Assembly: GCA_018268015.1 (NCBI GenBank)
Contig: JAFDXJ010000050.1
Coordinates: forward strand, 186,001-250,000
Origin: Bacteroidota bacterium
GTDB taxonomy: Bacteria; Bacteroidota; Bacteroidia; Chitinophagales; Chitinophagaceae
Length of the DNA stretch: 64,000 bases
Direction: 5' to 3'
Shown: positions 45,289 through 54,762 of the stretch, one piece after another
How positions within the stretch are numbered: the stretch's first letter is position 1
Layout: each line of letters begins with the position of its first letter
Notes under the pieces: generated by a model
The model's input: the letters and a program-made list of their open reading frames with translations, nothing else
Databases searched by the model: none
Told to the model about the DNA's origin: nothing
Translations under genes and position numbers: made by a program

Positions 45289-46716
45289 ATGAATAATACA
45301 TATACAGACCTTGTTAAACAAACCTTTCATTTTCCCCAGGAAGGTTTTGATGTGGGGGATAATGGTTACCTCGAATTCAATGGAGTAAATCTTGAATACA
45401 TTATTAAAAAATATGGGACACCTTTAAAGCTCAGTTATCTTCCCAAAATCGGCAGTCAAATTAATAAGGCAAAAAAAATGTTTCAACATGCCATGAAGAA
45501 ACATAAGTATGAGGGGAAATATATTTATTGTTATTGTACAAAGAGTTCCCATTTTTCCTATGTTGTAGAAGAAGCATTGAAACATGAAATCAATCTGGAA
45601 ACATCTTATGCTTATGATATTGAAATCATCAATGCCTTATATAGAAAAAGGAAAATTACCAAAGACACAACGATCATTTGCAATGGCTATAAACAGAAAT
45701 CCTATACATCACGCATTGCCCGCTTAATCAATACAGGATTTAAAAATGTAATTCCTATTCTTGATAATAAAGAGGAATTGGATGCTTATAAGAGAAGTGT
45801 ACGTCAACCTTTTAAATTGGGTATTCGTGTAGCAGCCGAAGAAGAACCTTCATTCCCTTTTTATACATCCAGATTAGGTATCCGTCCAAGAGATATCCTT
45901 GAATTTTATGTAGATCATATTGAAGGGTATGAGCATAAATTTCAATTAAAAATGCTGCATATTTTTTTAAATAAAGGCATCAAAGATGATATCTATTATT
46001 GGAGTGAATTAAATAAGATCATTAACTTATATTGCCAGTTAAAAAAAATCTGCCCGGAACTAGACTCCATAAATATTGGTGGAGGTTTTCCCATAAAACA
46101 TTCTTTGGGTTTTGAGTATGATTACCAATTCATGATTAATGAAATTGTAGGCAATATTAAAAAAGTGTGCAAGAAAGCGAAAGTTCCTATGCCTAATATC
46201 TATACTGAATTTGGCAGTTTTACGGTGGGGGAAAGTATGGCGCATATTTATAGTATTATGGGGCAGAAGGTGCAAAATGACCGGGAAACCTGGTATATGA
46301 TTGATTCATCATTTATCACTACACTTCCTGATACATGGGGTATTGGTGAAAAATTTTTATTACTACCAATTAATAAATGGGATAATGAATATCAAAAAGT
46401 TGTACTGGGTGGTATTACCTGTGACAGCCATGATTATTATGATTCAGAAGAGCATATCAATGAGGTTTTTCTTCCAAAATTATCCGACACTCAAAATGAA
46501 AAGGATGTCTCCAAAAATGAAAAATTATATGTTGGATTTTTTCATACCGGCGCTTATCAGGACCAGATAAGTGGGTATGGTGGTATAAAGCATTGCCTCA
46601 TTCCTTCTCCAAAACATGTCATTATTGGTTTTGATAAAAACGGAAAACTGGAGGATTGGCTTCATGCCCGGGAACAAACTGCTCAGAGTATGTTAAAGAT
46701 ACTTGGTTATAAATAA
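45289..46716 (+). CDS. speA: Arginine decarboxylase-like PLP enzyme (fold III)
   Basis: A fold III (alanine-racemase-like) decarboxylase of about 475 residues. YCTKSSHF contains Lys85, the probable PLP Schiff-base lysine. GGGFPIKHS is the PLP phosphate-binding glycine loop, TEFGSFTVGE follows, and GITCDSHDYY carries the catalytic Cys-Asp pair. This matches the compact Bacteroidota proteins annotated as arginine decarboxylase, shorter than E. coli SpeA (about 660). It should make agmatine for polyamine synthesis. ATG 45289 is preferred over an upstream TTG. No downstream polyamine gene is adjacent. Substrate assignment is by family. Confidence 0.85.
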   Translation: MNNTYTDLVKQTFHFPQEGFDVGDNGYLEFNGVNLEYIIKKYGTPLKLSYLPKIGSQINKAKKMFQHAMKKHKYEGKYIYCYCTKSSHFSYVVEEALKHEINLETSYAYDIEIINALYRKRKITKDTTIICNGYKQKSYTSRIARLINTGFKNVIPILDNKEELDAYKRSVRQPFKLGIRVAAEEEPSFPFYTSRLGIRPRDILEFYVDHIEGYEHKFQLKMLHIFLNKGIKDDIYYWSELNKIINLYCQLKKICPELDSINIGGGFPIKHSLGFEYDYQFMINEIVGNIKKVCKKAKVPMPNIYTEFGSFTVGESMAHIYSIMGQKVQNDRETWYMIDSSFITTLPDTWGIGEKFLLLPINKWDNEYQKVVLGGITCDSHDYYDSEEHINEVFLPKLSDTQNEKDVSKNEKLYVGFFHTGAYQDQISGYGGIKHCLIPSPKHVIIGFDKNGKLEDWLHAREQTAQSMLKILGYK

Positions 46717-46725
46717 ACGATTGCT

Positions 46726-47823
46726 CTATACATTAAATCGAAAGTGCATAATATCACCGTCTTCAACCAGATAATCTTTTCCCTGAACTGCCAATTTACC
46801 TGCATCTCTGCAAGCGGACTCTGAGCCATATTTTACAAAGTCATCATATTTGATAACTTCAGCTCTGATAAATCCTTTTTCAAAATCAGTATGAATTACG
46901 CCCGCAGCCTGTGGTGCCAACATACCCTGTGAAATAGTCCAGGCCCTTACTTCTTGTACGCCTGCTGTAAAATAGGTTGCAAGGTTCAAAATCTTATAAG
47001 TTGATTTAATTAACCGGGCTACACCACTTTCATGCAAACCCATATCTTCCAAAAACAATTGGCGGTCATCATAATTTTCCATTTGAGCAATATCACTTTC
47101 TATGGCAGCACTGATAAATAAAATCTCTGCATTTTCCTGAGCAACCGATTTCTTAAAAGCTTCTGTATGAATATTTCCGGTAACGACCGACTTTTCATCC
47201 ACATTGCACACATAAATTACCGGCTTAGCAGTCAGCAAAAAAAGTTCAGTAATATACTTTTCCCAATCTGTCTTACTGGCTTCAAATGAACGGGCATTTT
47301 CTCCTTTTTCAATATGACTTTTTAAGCCTTTTAAAATTTCCAGGCTATTGGCTGCTTCTTTATCTGACTTGGACATTTTCTCAGCCTTTGAAATTCTTTT
47401 ATCCAATGTTTCAAGATCTTTCAATTGCAATTCCGTATCAATGATTTCTTTATCCCGAATCGGGTTAATATTCCCATCTACATGAATCACATTTTCATCT
47501 TCAAAGCAACGAATTACATGAATGATGGCATCTGTTGCACGGATATTTCCCAAAAACTGATTTCCCAATCCTTCTCCTTTACTTGCTCCTTTAACCAACC
47601 CTGCTATATCTACAATTTCCACGGTTGTAGGGATCACTTTATGCGGCAAAACCAACTTCTCCAACACGATTAATCTTTCATCCGGAACTGTAATGACACC
47701 CACATTGGGTTCTATAGTACAAAATGGAAAATTTGCAGCTTGGGCTTTTGCATTGCTCAATGCATTAAAAAGAGTGGACTTTCCAACATTTGGTAATCCT
47801 ACTATACCTGCCTGTAATGCCAT
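46726..47823 (-). CDS. ychF: Redox-regulated ATPase YchF (OLA1 family)
   Basis: A 365-residue TRAFAC P-loop protein related to Obg. GIVGLPNVGKSTLFNALS is the P-loop, followed by FPFCTIEPNVG (switch I region) and DIAGLVKGASKGEGLGNQFL (Walker B/G3). The G4 position reads NVDEKS instead of NKxD, in line with the ATP preference of the family. The C-terminal TGS-like domain includes FEKGFIRAEVIKYDDF. YchF binds ribosomes and takes part in the stress response in other bacteria. Confidence 0.97.
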   Translation of the reverse strand: MALQAGIVGLPNVGKSTLFNALSNAKAQAANFPFCTIEPNVGVITVPDERLIVLEKLVLPHKVIPTTVEIVDIAGLVKGASKGEGLGNQFLGNIRATDAIIHVIRCFEDENVIHVDGNINPIRDKEIIDTELQLKDLETLDKRISKAEKMSKSDKEAANSLEILKGLKSHIEKGENARSFEASKTDWEKYITELFLLTAKPVIYVCNVDEKSVVTGNIHTEAFKKSVAQENAEILFISAAIESDIAQMENYDDRQLFLEDMGLHESGVARLIKSTYKILNLATYFTAGVQEVRAWTISQGMLAPQAAGVIHTDFEKGFIRAEVIKYDDFVKYGSESACRDAGKLAVQGKDYLVEDGDIMHFRFNV

Positions 47824-48052
47824 GGCTTACTGGTTTTGTTTTTTATAAAAATTGATGTCCTTTATTTTAAAAACGGCAAGATTACATCCAATCCCTCAAA
47901 CAACCAATTCTTATCCCAATAATCAATAGATCAAAAGGCATTTAGAATTGTTGTATTTTCTAAAAAATAAATTGAAAAGATGGCAACAACGTCTGTTCCT
48001 ATTAAATTTGCAACTTTCAGCATTTTTTTAAAACTCATTAATCTACTTTTTT

Positions 48053-49237
48053 ATGGCCGTTAAGACTGACCAGTTTCAATCTCCAGACTATTATTTAACA
48101 GACGAATTACTTACGGATGAACAAAAGCTAATAAGGGAATCTGTTCGCAATTATGTAAAAAAAGAAATTTCTCCCATCATTGAAGATTTTGCACAACGTG
48201 CTGAATTTCCGCAACAAATTGTTCGCCAAATGGGTGATCTCGGATGCTTTGGTCCCACCATTCCGGTAGAATATGGTGGCGGCGGATTGGATTACATAAG
48301 TTATGGCCTGATGATGCAGGAATTAGAAAGAGGAGATAGCGGAATCCGATCTACGGCAAGTGTACAGGGATCCTTAGTGATGTATCCCATTTATGCTTAT
48401 GGATCTGAAGAGCAAAGAAAAAAATATTTACCTAAATTAGGCAGTGGTGAATGGCTGGGCTGTTTTGGATTAACAGAACCTGATCATGGTAGTAATCCCG
48501 CCGGTATGGTTACCAATATTAAAGATGCAGGAGATCATGTGATTTTAAATGGAGCAAAAATGTGGATTAGCAATGCACCCTTTGCTGATGTGGCTGTTGT
48601 GTGGGCAAAAGATGAAGAAGGAATTGTAAGAGGTATGATTCTTGAACGGGGTATGCAAGGGTTTACTACACCCACGACACATGGCAAATGGAGTTTACGT
48701 GCAAGCGCAACGGGTGAATTGGTTTTTCATGATGTGAAAGTTCCGAAAGAAAATATTTTTCCGAATGTGAAAGGATTAAAAGGGCCATTAGGTTGCCTCT
48801 CGAAAGCACGCTATGGTATTGCCTGGGGCGCTTTGGGAGCCGCGATGGATTGCTATAATACTGCATTGCAATACAGCAAAGAAAGAATTCAGTTTGGTAA
48901 GCCTATAGCAGGTTTTCAGTTGCAACAAAAAAAGTTAGCTGAAATGATTACGGAAATTACAAAGGCTCAATTATTGGTTTGGCGTTTAGGAGTACTCATG
49001 AATGAAGATAGGGCTACACCGCAACAAGTTAGTATGGCAAAACGCAATAGTTGTGAAATTGCTGCAGATATTGCACGTGTTGCCCGCCAGATGTTAGGCG
49101 GAATGGGCATTACAGGCGAATACAGTATTATGCGTCACATCATGAATTTAGAAAGTGTACTTACTTATGAAGGCACGCATGATATCCATTTATTAATAAC
49201 CGGAATGGATGTAACGGGAATCAATGCTTTTGGTTAG
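48053..49237 (+). CDS. gcdH: Acyl-CoA dehydrogenase, glutaryl-CoA dehydrogenase type
   Basis: A 394-residue flavoenzyme. SVQGSLVMYPIYAYGSEEQ, LGCFGLTEPDHGSNPAGM and WISNAPFADVAVVWAK follow glutaryl-CoA dehydrogenases closely. The catalytic base Glu is in TYEGTHDIHLLI near residue 375, and ARQMLGGMGITGEY is the C-terminal FAD/subunit motif. The enzyme oxidises and decarboxylates glutaryl-CoA to crotonyl-CoA in lysine and tryptophan breakdown, passing electrons to ETF. Neighbouring genes do not belong to that pathway. Confidence 0.92.
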   Translation: MAVKTDQFQSPDYYLTDELLTDEQKLIRESVRNYVKKEISPIIEDFAQRAEFPQQIVRQMGDLGCFGPTIPVEYGGGGLDYISYGLMMQELERGDSGIRSTASVQGSLVMYPIYAYGSEEQRKKYLPKLGSGEWLGCFGLTEPDHGSNPAGMVTNIKDAGDHVILNGAKMWISNAPFADVAVVWAKDEEGIVRGMILERGMQGFTTPTTHGKWSLRASATGELVFHDVKVPKENIFPNVKGLKGPLGCLSKARYGIAWGALGAAMDCYNTALQYSKERIQFGKPIAGFQLQQKKLAEMITEITKAQLLVWRLGVLMNEDRATPQQVSMAKRNSCEIAADIARVARQMLGGMGITGEYSIMRHIMNLESVLTYEGTHDIHLLITGMDVTGINAFG

Positions 49238-49256
49238 AAATGCTGATACTTAAGGC

Positions 49257-49769
49257 ATGACAGATAACAATATTTTTCTTATTGGTATGCCAGGATCCGG
49301 AAAAACTTTTTGGGGCAAAAAGATTGCTCAATTTTTAGGTAAAGACTTTTTTGATCTTGATGAAGAAATTGAAAAAGATACCCAAGAAACCATCATACAA
49401 ATATTTCAATCTAAGGGGGAAGAATTTTTTAGAAAAAAAGAAAGGGAAGTCTTAAACAAATTTGAAAATAAAAAAAATATTGTTTTAGCTACCGGTGGCG
49501 GTACCCCTTGTTTTTTAAATAATATGGATTGGCTGGATAAACAAGGAATAACCATTTGGATAAAAGTACCACCTGAAATTTTAGCATATAGATTATTAGA
49601 GGAAACTGCTCAAAGGCCTCTTTTCAAAGATATCCCACATAGCCAATTATTACCTGTTTTGCAACAACAAATGAAAGATAGAATGACGTATTATTCAAAA
49701 GCACAATTACATGTGGAAGGCACCTCCATTTCATTAAATGAATTTATAAAAAAACTGAAAGATGTATAA
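49257..49769 (+). CDS. aroK: Shikimate kinase
   Basis: A 170-residue P-loop kinase that phosphorylates shikimate at the 3-OH. LIGMPGSGKTFWGKK is the Walker A motif, DLDEEIEKDTQ supplies the shikimate-binding Asp, RKKEREVL carries the conserved Arg, and ATGGGTPCF is the GGG Walker B-type motif. The lid Arg is in ETAQRPLFK. It overlaps the DUF423 gene by 8 bp, so both are probably translated together. Confidence 0.96.
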   Translation: MTDNNIFLIGMPGSGKTFWGKKIAQFLGKDFFDLDEEIEKDTQETIIQIFQSKGEEFFRKKEREVLNKFENKKNIVLATGGGTPCFLNNMDWLDKQGITIWIKVPPEILAYRLLEETAQRPLFKDIPHSQLLPVLQQQMKDRMTYYSKAQLHVEGTSISLNEFIKKLKDV

Positions 49770-50148
49770 ACCATTTTTAATTGCAGCAGCTATTCTTGCT
49801 GCATTAGCAGTTGCACTTGGCGCTTTTGGCGCTCATGCACTAAAAGAAAAAGTAAGTGAATCGTCTTTAGCAGTATATGAAACAGGTATTAAATACATGT
49901 TTTATCATGTATTCGCCTTATTAGCTGTGGGTATTTTATTTCAATACTTCCCTTCCAATAACATGCTATGGAGCGGACGATTATTTATTGCAGGAATTAT
50001 TTTATTTTCCGGTTCTCTATTTGCGTTGACTTTTGTGCTTTCCGCAGGGGCATCAAATTTAAAATGGATAGGAGCCATTACACCATTTGGTGGGTTATGC
50101 TTCATTGCAGGTTGGATCATGATGTTAGTAGGGATTCTGAAGAAGTAA
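49762..50148 (+). CDS. DUF423 membrane protein (YgdD-like)
   Basis: A 128-residue membrane protein with four hydrophobic segments. The N-terminus LAALAVALGAFGAHALKEKVS and the KYMFYHVFALLAVGI segment are the DUF423 signature, and AITPFGGLCFIAGW is the last helix. The function is unknown in any bacterium. It starts inside the end of aroK. Confidence 0.92.
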   Translation: MYKPFLIAAAILAALAVALGAFGAHALKEKVSESSLAVYETGIKYMFYHVFALLAVGILFQYFPSNNMLWSGRLFIAGIILFSGSLFALTFVLSAGASNLKWIGAITPFGGLCFIAGWIMMLVGILKK

Positions 50149-50226
50149 TGGAATAAGGCTGAATGAAATTTTGAATTTAAATTCATTTTTTCCTATTTTT
50201 AGACCTTAAGCATAAATTAACCAACA

Positions 50227-50865
50227 ATGAGAAAATTAATCACAGAGTTTATTGGTACCTATTTCCTCGTTTTAACAGTAGGGTTATCCGTCCTGGGAGG
50301 GGGTACCACAGCAGCTATTACAGCACCTATTGCTATTGGTGTAGTATTAATGGTTATGGTATTTGCAGGTGGCCATATTTCCGGTGCACATTATAATCCT
50401 GCTGTTACATTAGCCGTATTGATAAGAGGAAAAATATCATTTGGTGATGCCATTGGCTATTGGGTTATACAATTTATTGGTGCTGCAGTTGCCGCATTCA
50501 CCGTAATGTTTCTGCTGGCTGATAAGATACCTACGGAGTCAGCCTTAATGGCAAATTCTACTTATGGCTTACTGGCAGAATTTCTCGGCACTTTAGCACT
50601 TGCGTATGTTGTCCTTAATACCGCTACAGCAAAAGGTACTGAAGGAAATAGTTTTTATGGGCTTGCAATAGGCTTTACGGTTACTTGTATGGCTTATGCC
50701 TTAGGTGGTTTTTCAGGAGGTGCTTTTAATCCGGCAGTTGCTTTAGGTGTTTTAATGATGCATATGGCAAACTGGAGCGACCTTTGGGTATATGCACTTG
50801 GATGTTTTGGCGGTGGTTTGGTGGCTGCATTTATTTTTCTTGCATGCAATAAAGAAGATAAATAA
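50227..50865 (+). CDS. Aquaporin/glycerol facilitator (MIP family)
   Basis: A 212-residue channel with six helices and two half-helices carrying NPA boxes: GAHYNPAVTLAVLI (about residue 60) and GGAFNPAVALGVLM (about residue 168). It starts MRKLITEFIGTYFLV, like AqpZ. Selectivity-filter residues cannot be assigned reliably by eye, but the short loops suggest a water channel rather than a glycerol facilitator. A terminator follows. Confidence 0.93.
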   Translation: MRKLITEFIGTYFLVLTVGLSVLGGGTTAAITAPIAIGVVLMVMVFAGGHISGAHYNPAVTLAVLIRGKISFGDAIGYWVIQFIGAAVAAFTVMFLLADKIPTESALMANSTYGLLAEFLGTLALAYVVLNTATAKGTEGNSFYGLAIGFTVTCMAYALGGFSGGAFNPAVALGVLMMHMANWSDLWVYALGCFGGGLVAAFIFLACNKEDK

Positions 50866-50897
50866 TTGTAGAAGCAATTCAATAAAGTTACCTTTTT

Positions 50898-50927
50898 ATA
50901 CGGAGAAATATTTTCTCCGTATTTTTT
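50898..50927 (+). terminator. Terminator after the aquaporin gene
   Basis: Stem ATACGGAGAA / TTCTCCGTAT with a short AT loop, followed by T residues. It slightly overlaps the stop of the convergent ROK gene. Confidence 0.85.
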
Positions 50928-51888
50928 ACCATGCCAATGCACTTGCGCCTAAAATGGCTGCATCTGATTGTTTCAGTTCACTAAAAATTAAGTGTACTTT
51001 ATTCTGAAAAACAGGAATCAGGTTTTTCTCCATACTTTCCTTTACAGGTTTCATCAACATATCGCCTGCATCACATAATCCGCCAAAAAGGAAAATAGCT
51101 TCCGGTGATGAAAACATAACGGCATTGGCTAAGGCAAGGCCAAGAATTTCACCAGTAACCCGGAATACTTCCAGGCAAAGTACATCTCCTTTTTCTGCGT
51201 ATTCAAATATAAGTTTACTATTGATTTCTTCATTTGGATGCTTTTCCAAAAGGCTGCCTTTGAATTTTCCCGAAGCCAGGAATTCAATTGCTGTTAATCG
51301 TACTCCGGTTGCTGAAGCATATGCCTCTAATGGTCCAAAAGCGCCTGTGGACCAGTGTTTTCGCCCACCGGGTAAAACTGTCATATGCCCCATTTCACCG
51401 GCAAATCCATCATGACCATAGATGAGGGATCCATTGGCAACTATACCACTCCCAACCCCTGTACCCAGGGTGATCATAATAAAGTCTTTCATGTTTTTTG
51501 CAGCCCCATATTTCATTTCCCCAATAGCAGCAGCATTTGCATCATTGGTTAAATAGGAAGGAATGCCAAATTTTTGCTCCATTAATGAAGCAAAAGGAAT
51601 AATCCCCTTTTGCCATTTCAGATTTGGCGCATATTCAATAGTGCCTTTATAAAAATTTCCATTGGGTGCCCCGATTCCTATACCACAAAACATTTCCGGA
51701 CCACCCATTTTCATGATTTCAGGTTGTACAGCATTATATAATAGATCTATATATTCATTGACCTCTGAAGTAGTAGTAGTTGATATAGTCCCTCTCGATA
51801 ATATTTTCCCATCCTTGTTCACCAATCCAAATACGGTATTTGTTCCTCCAATATCAATTCCTATAACCAAATTTTTTGTTGACTGCAT
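50926..51888 (-). CDS. ROK-family sugar kinase lacking the zinc-binding cysteines
   Basis: A 320-residue kinase of the ROK family, probably a glucokinase. GIDIGGTNTVFGLVN is the ATP phosphate-binding motif, LTNDANAAAIGE holds the catalytic Asp, and ITLGTGVGSGIV is the second phosphate motif. In most ROK proteins a CxCGxxGCxE zinc motif follows the GH pair. Here that segment reads HWSTGAFGPLEAYAS with no cysteine at all, although the GHMTV His and the Glu are kept. It lies beside glgA and glgC, so glucose phosphorylation feeding glycogen synthesis is plausible. Confidence 0.88.
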   Translation of the reverse strand: MQSTKNLVIGIDIGGTNTVFGLVNKDGKILSRGTISTTTTSEVNEYIDLLYNAVQPEIMKMGGPEMFCGIGIGAPNGNFYKGTIEYAPNLKWQKGIIPFASLMEQKFGIPSYLTNDANAAAIGEMKYGAAKNMKDFIMITLGTGVGSGIVANGSLIYGHDGFAGEMGHMTVLPGGRKHWSTGAFGPLEAYASATGVRLTAIEFLASGKFKGSLLEKHPNEEINSKLIFEYAEKGDVLCLEVFRVTGEILGLALANAVMFSSPEAIFLFGGLCDAGDMLMKPVKESMEKNLIPVFQNKVHLIFSELKQSDAAILGASALAW

Positions 51889-52029
51889 CTTTTAATTTTT
51901 TATTTTTATAAAGTAAAGTTATTCTGAAATAAAATCTTTTTGCAAATTCAATTCATTAAATTTGATTCTCTATTATCATATTTAATTTTTTAAAAAGATA
52001 CAGAGCAATTTTTTAAAGATCAAACAGCT

Positions 52030-53451
52030 ATGGAAATAATTCATTTGAGTGCAGAATGTTACCCCGTTGCAAAAGTGGGAGGCCTTGGAGATGTTGTAGG
52101 TGCTTTACCTAAATATCAATGTAAAGCAGGCCATTATGCAAAAGTGGTCATGCCATTATATATTACTCCTTTCTTGAACAAAAATGAATGGACGGAAGAT
52201 TTTACCGGGCATACGAATGTAGGTGACCGATGGTTTGATTATAAAATCTTCAAAGAAAAAAATAATACACTTGGTTTTGATTTATATCTCGTGGATATCA
52301 ATGGTTTATTGGATAGGGAAAAAGTATATGGTTATGATGATGACTCTGAAAGGTTTACTGCTTTTCAAATTGCATTTTTACATTGGATGAATCATTGGGA
52401 GCATAAGCCAGATATTATTCATTGCCATGATCATCATACAGCACTTATTCCTTTTATGATGAAGTATTGCTATGCGTTTGAAAATCTTTCAGACATTCCG
52501 ACTGTTTTTACGATACATAACGCGCAATACCAGGGATGGATGGGATGGGATAAGAGTTTTTATTTACCGGAATGGGATACCTGGAAAAAAGGGTTGCTGG
52601 AATGGGATGGCTTATTGAATCCTTTAGCATCTGCTATTAAAAATGCCTGGCGGGTGACAACAGTAAGTGAAAGCTATCTGAACGAATTATCCTACCAGTC
52701 AAAGGGATTGGAGCAGTTATTTGAAATGGAAAAAAACAAATGCGTTGGTATATTAAATGGTATAGATGCAGAAGTATGGAATCCGGCTACTGATCTTTTT
52801 CTGGATCATCATTTCAAAATAAAAAATGCTGCTAAAAGTAAAGGTTTGATAAAGGATGAACTTTGCCGGAAATTTCAATTCGACCCATCAAAACCCTTAT
52901 TTATTTTTATAGGAAGGCTAGTTGCAGAAAAAGCCGCTGATATTTTACCAGATGCATTTTTATCTACCATGTATCTGTTCCCGAACCGTTTGAATATATT
53001 AATTTTAGGAAGTGGAGATGAATTAGTGGAACAACAATTATTGAAATTGTCAGATCATTTTAAAGATCACATTCATGTGGAAATAGGTTACCAGGAAGCT
53101 TTGAGCCACCAGATGTATGCCGGTGCTGATTTTTTATTAATGCCCAGCCGTGTAGAGCCTTGCGGTTTGAATCAAATGTACGCCATGCGCTATGGTACAA
53201 TCCCAATGGTAAGGAATACCGGTGGTTTGAGGGATACCGTAAAGGATATGGGAGAAGAAGATGGCTGGGGTTTTTTATTTAATCATGCATCAGTGGAAGA
53301 TATTAATCATACTATTGGAAGGGCATTAGAACTCTATGAAACTGACCAGGAAAAAATGAAAAAAGTGCGTGAAAAAATGCTTCGATTTGATCATAGTTGG
53401 GAAAACTCCATTCAGCATTATATGGAAGTATATGAAAGTATTATAGTATAA
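52030..53451 (+). CDS. glgA: Glycogen synthase (ADP-glucose type)
   Basis: A 473-residue GT5 enzyme that extends alpha-1,4-glucan from ADP-glucose. AKVGGLGDVVGALPKY near the N-terminus has the KxGGL ADP-glucose motif. HCHDHHTALIPFMM, FTIHNAQYQGWMG and GILNGIDAEVWNP are conserved, and PSRVEPCGLNQMYAMRYGT contains the catalytic Glu. It starts a glgA-glgC pair, with glgC 20 bp downstream. Confidence 0.96.
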   Translation: MEIIHLSAECYPVAKVGGLGDVVGALPKYQCKAGHYAKVVMPLYITPFLNKNEWTEDFTGHTNVGDRWFDYKIFKEKNNTLGFDLYLVDINGLLDREKVYGYDDDSERFTAFQIAFLHWMNHWEHKPDIIHCHDHHTALIPFMMKYCYAFENLSDIPTVFTIHNAQYQGWMGWDKSFYLPEWDTWKKGLLEWDGLLNPLASAIKNAWRVTTVSESYLNELSYQSKGLEQLFEMEKNKCVGILNGIDAEVWNPATDLFLDHHFKIKNAAKSKGLIKDELCRKFQFDPSKPLFIFIGRLVAEKAADILPDAFLSTMYLFPNRLNILILGSGDELVEQQLLKLSDHFKDHIHVEIGYQEALSHQMYAGADFLLMPSRVEPCGLNQMYAMRYGTIPMVRNTGGLRDTVKDMGEEDGWGFLFNHASVEDINHTIGRALELYETDQEKMKKVREKMLRFDHSWENSIQHYMEVYESIIV

Positions 53452-53471
53452 TTTTATTAAAGAAAAACATT

Positions 53472-54755
53472 ATGAAAAGTCTATCTAATTCTGTAGTGGC
53501 CATTATTTTGGGTGGTGGCGCAGGCTCCAGGCTTTATCCTCTAACAGCCAGTCGTTCAAAACCTGCTGTACCCATTGCAGGTAAATACAGGTTGGTAGAT
53601 ATCCCCATCAGTAATTGCATTAATGCTAACATTAGTCGAATGTTTGTACTTACACAATACAATTCGGCTTCTTTAAATAAGCATATAAAAAACACCTATC
53701 ATTTTAGTGCTTTCAGTACCGGTTTTGTAGATATTCTTGCCGCTGAGCAGACGCCTGATAACCAGGGCTGGTTCCAGGGTACAGCAGATGCCGTAAGACA
53801 GTCTATGCATCATATCAATAATAATGATTATGATTATGTGCTCATCCTCAGTGGTGATCAGTTATACCAGATGGACTTTATTGACATGATTCATTCCCAC
53901 AAGGAAAATGGCGCAGATATTACCATTGCCACAATTCCTGTAAATGCGGATGATGCTCCGGAGTTAGGTATTATTAAAGCAAACAGTGAAAAAATGATTA
54001 CTTCATTTATTGAAAAGCCGCATCCGGAATTACTTGGCAAGTGGGAAAGTGATACAGGGGAAATGATGAAAAGCATGGGCAAGAATTTCCTTGCATCTAT
54101 GGGTATTTATATTTTTAACCGGGAGATGATGGATAAATTATTATATGGAGACTTCCCCAATGCAAAAGATTTTGGAAAAGAAATTTTACCAAATGCTATT
54201 TCAAACTACAAAGTGTTCAGCTATCAATATGAAGGGTACTGGACAGACATTGGAAATATTCACTCTTTTTATGAAGCAAACCTGGCACTAACGCAGGAGA
54301 TTCCCATGTTTAATTTATTTGATAATGAAAAACCGGTCTATACCCGTGCTCGCATGCTCCCACCTTGTAAAATCAGTGGAACGCGCTTTGATAAAGTTCT
54401 CTTTGCGGAAGGTTGCATTATACATGCTGAGATAATTGAAAATAGTATCATTGGTGTGCGGTCCAGAATAGGAGCGGGCAGTAAGATCATGCATAGCTAT
54501 GTTATGGGAAATGATTTTTATGAAACCTTTGAAGAGATGAATAAATATATTTCAAATGGCATCCCGCGGTTGGGCATTGGTGAAAATTGTGAAATTACCA
54601 ATACGATTATTGATAAAGATTGCAGAATTGGCAATAATGTAACCATCCGTGGTGGGAATCACCTGGAAAATGTGGATCATGAATTATATACCATCAAAAG
54701 CGGTATTGTAGTTGTTAAAAAAGGCGCCGTACTTCCGGATGGTTTTAAATTATAA
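53472..54755 (+). CDS. glgC: Glucose-1-phosphate adenylyltransferase
   Basis: A 427-residue ADP-glucose pyrophosphorylase, the committed step of glycogen synthesis. ILGGGAGSRLYPLTASRSKPAVPIAG is split over the nucleotide motif, FQGTADAVRQ is the ATP-site loop, FIEKPHPE the glucose-1-phosphate Lys motif, and YWTDIGNIHSFYEANL the conserved Asp motif. The C-terminal half is a left-handed beta helix. The sequence resembles the plant/cyanobacterial branch. Its product feeds glgA directly upstream. Confidence 0.96.
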   Translation: MKSLSNSVVAIILGGGAGSRLYPLTASRSKPAVPIAGKYRLVDIPISNCINANISRMFVLTQYNSASLNKHIKNTYHFSAFSTGFVDILAAEQTPDNQGWFQGTADAVRQSMHHINNNDYDYVLILSGDQLYQMDFIDMIHSHKENGADITIATIPVNADDAPELGIIKANSEKMITSFIEKPHPELLGKWESDTGEMMKSMGKNFLASMGIYIFNREMMDKLLYGDFPNAKDFGKEILPNAISNYKVFSYQYEGYWTDIGNIHSFYEANLALTQEIPMFNLFDNEKPVYTRARMLPPCKISGTRFDKVLFAEGCIIHAEIIENSIIGVRSRIGAGSKIMHSYVMGNDFYETFEEMNKYISNGIPRLGIGENCEITNTIIDKDCRIGNNVTIRGGNHLENVDHELYTIKSGIVVVKKGAVLPDGFKL

Positions 54756-54762
54756 AAAGGTA

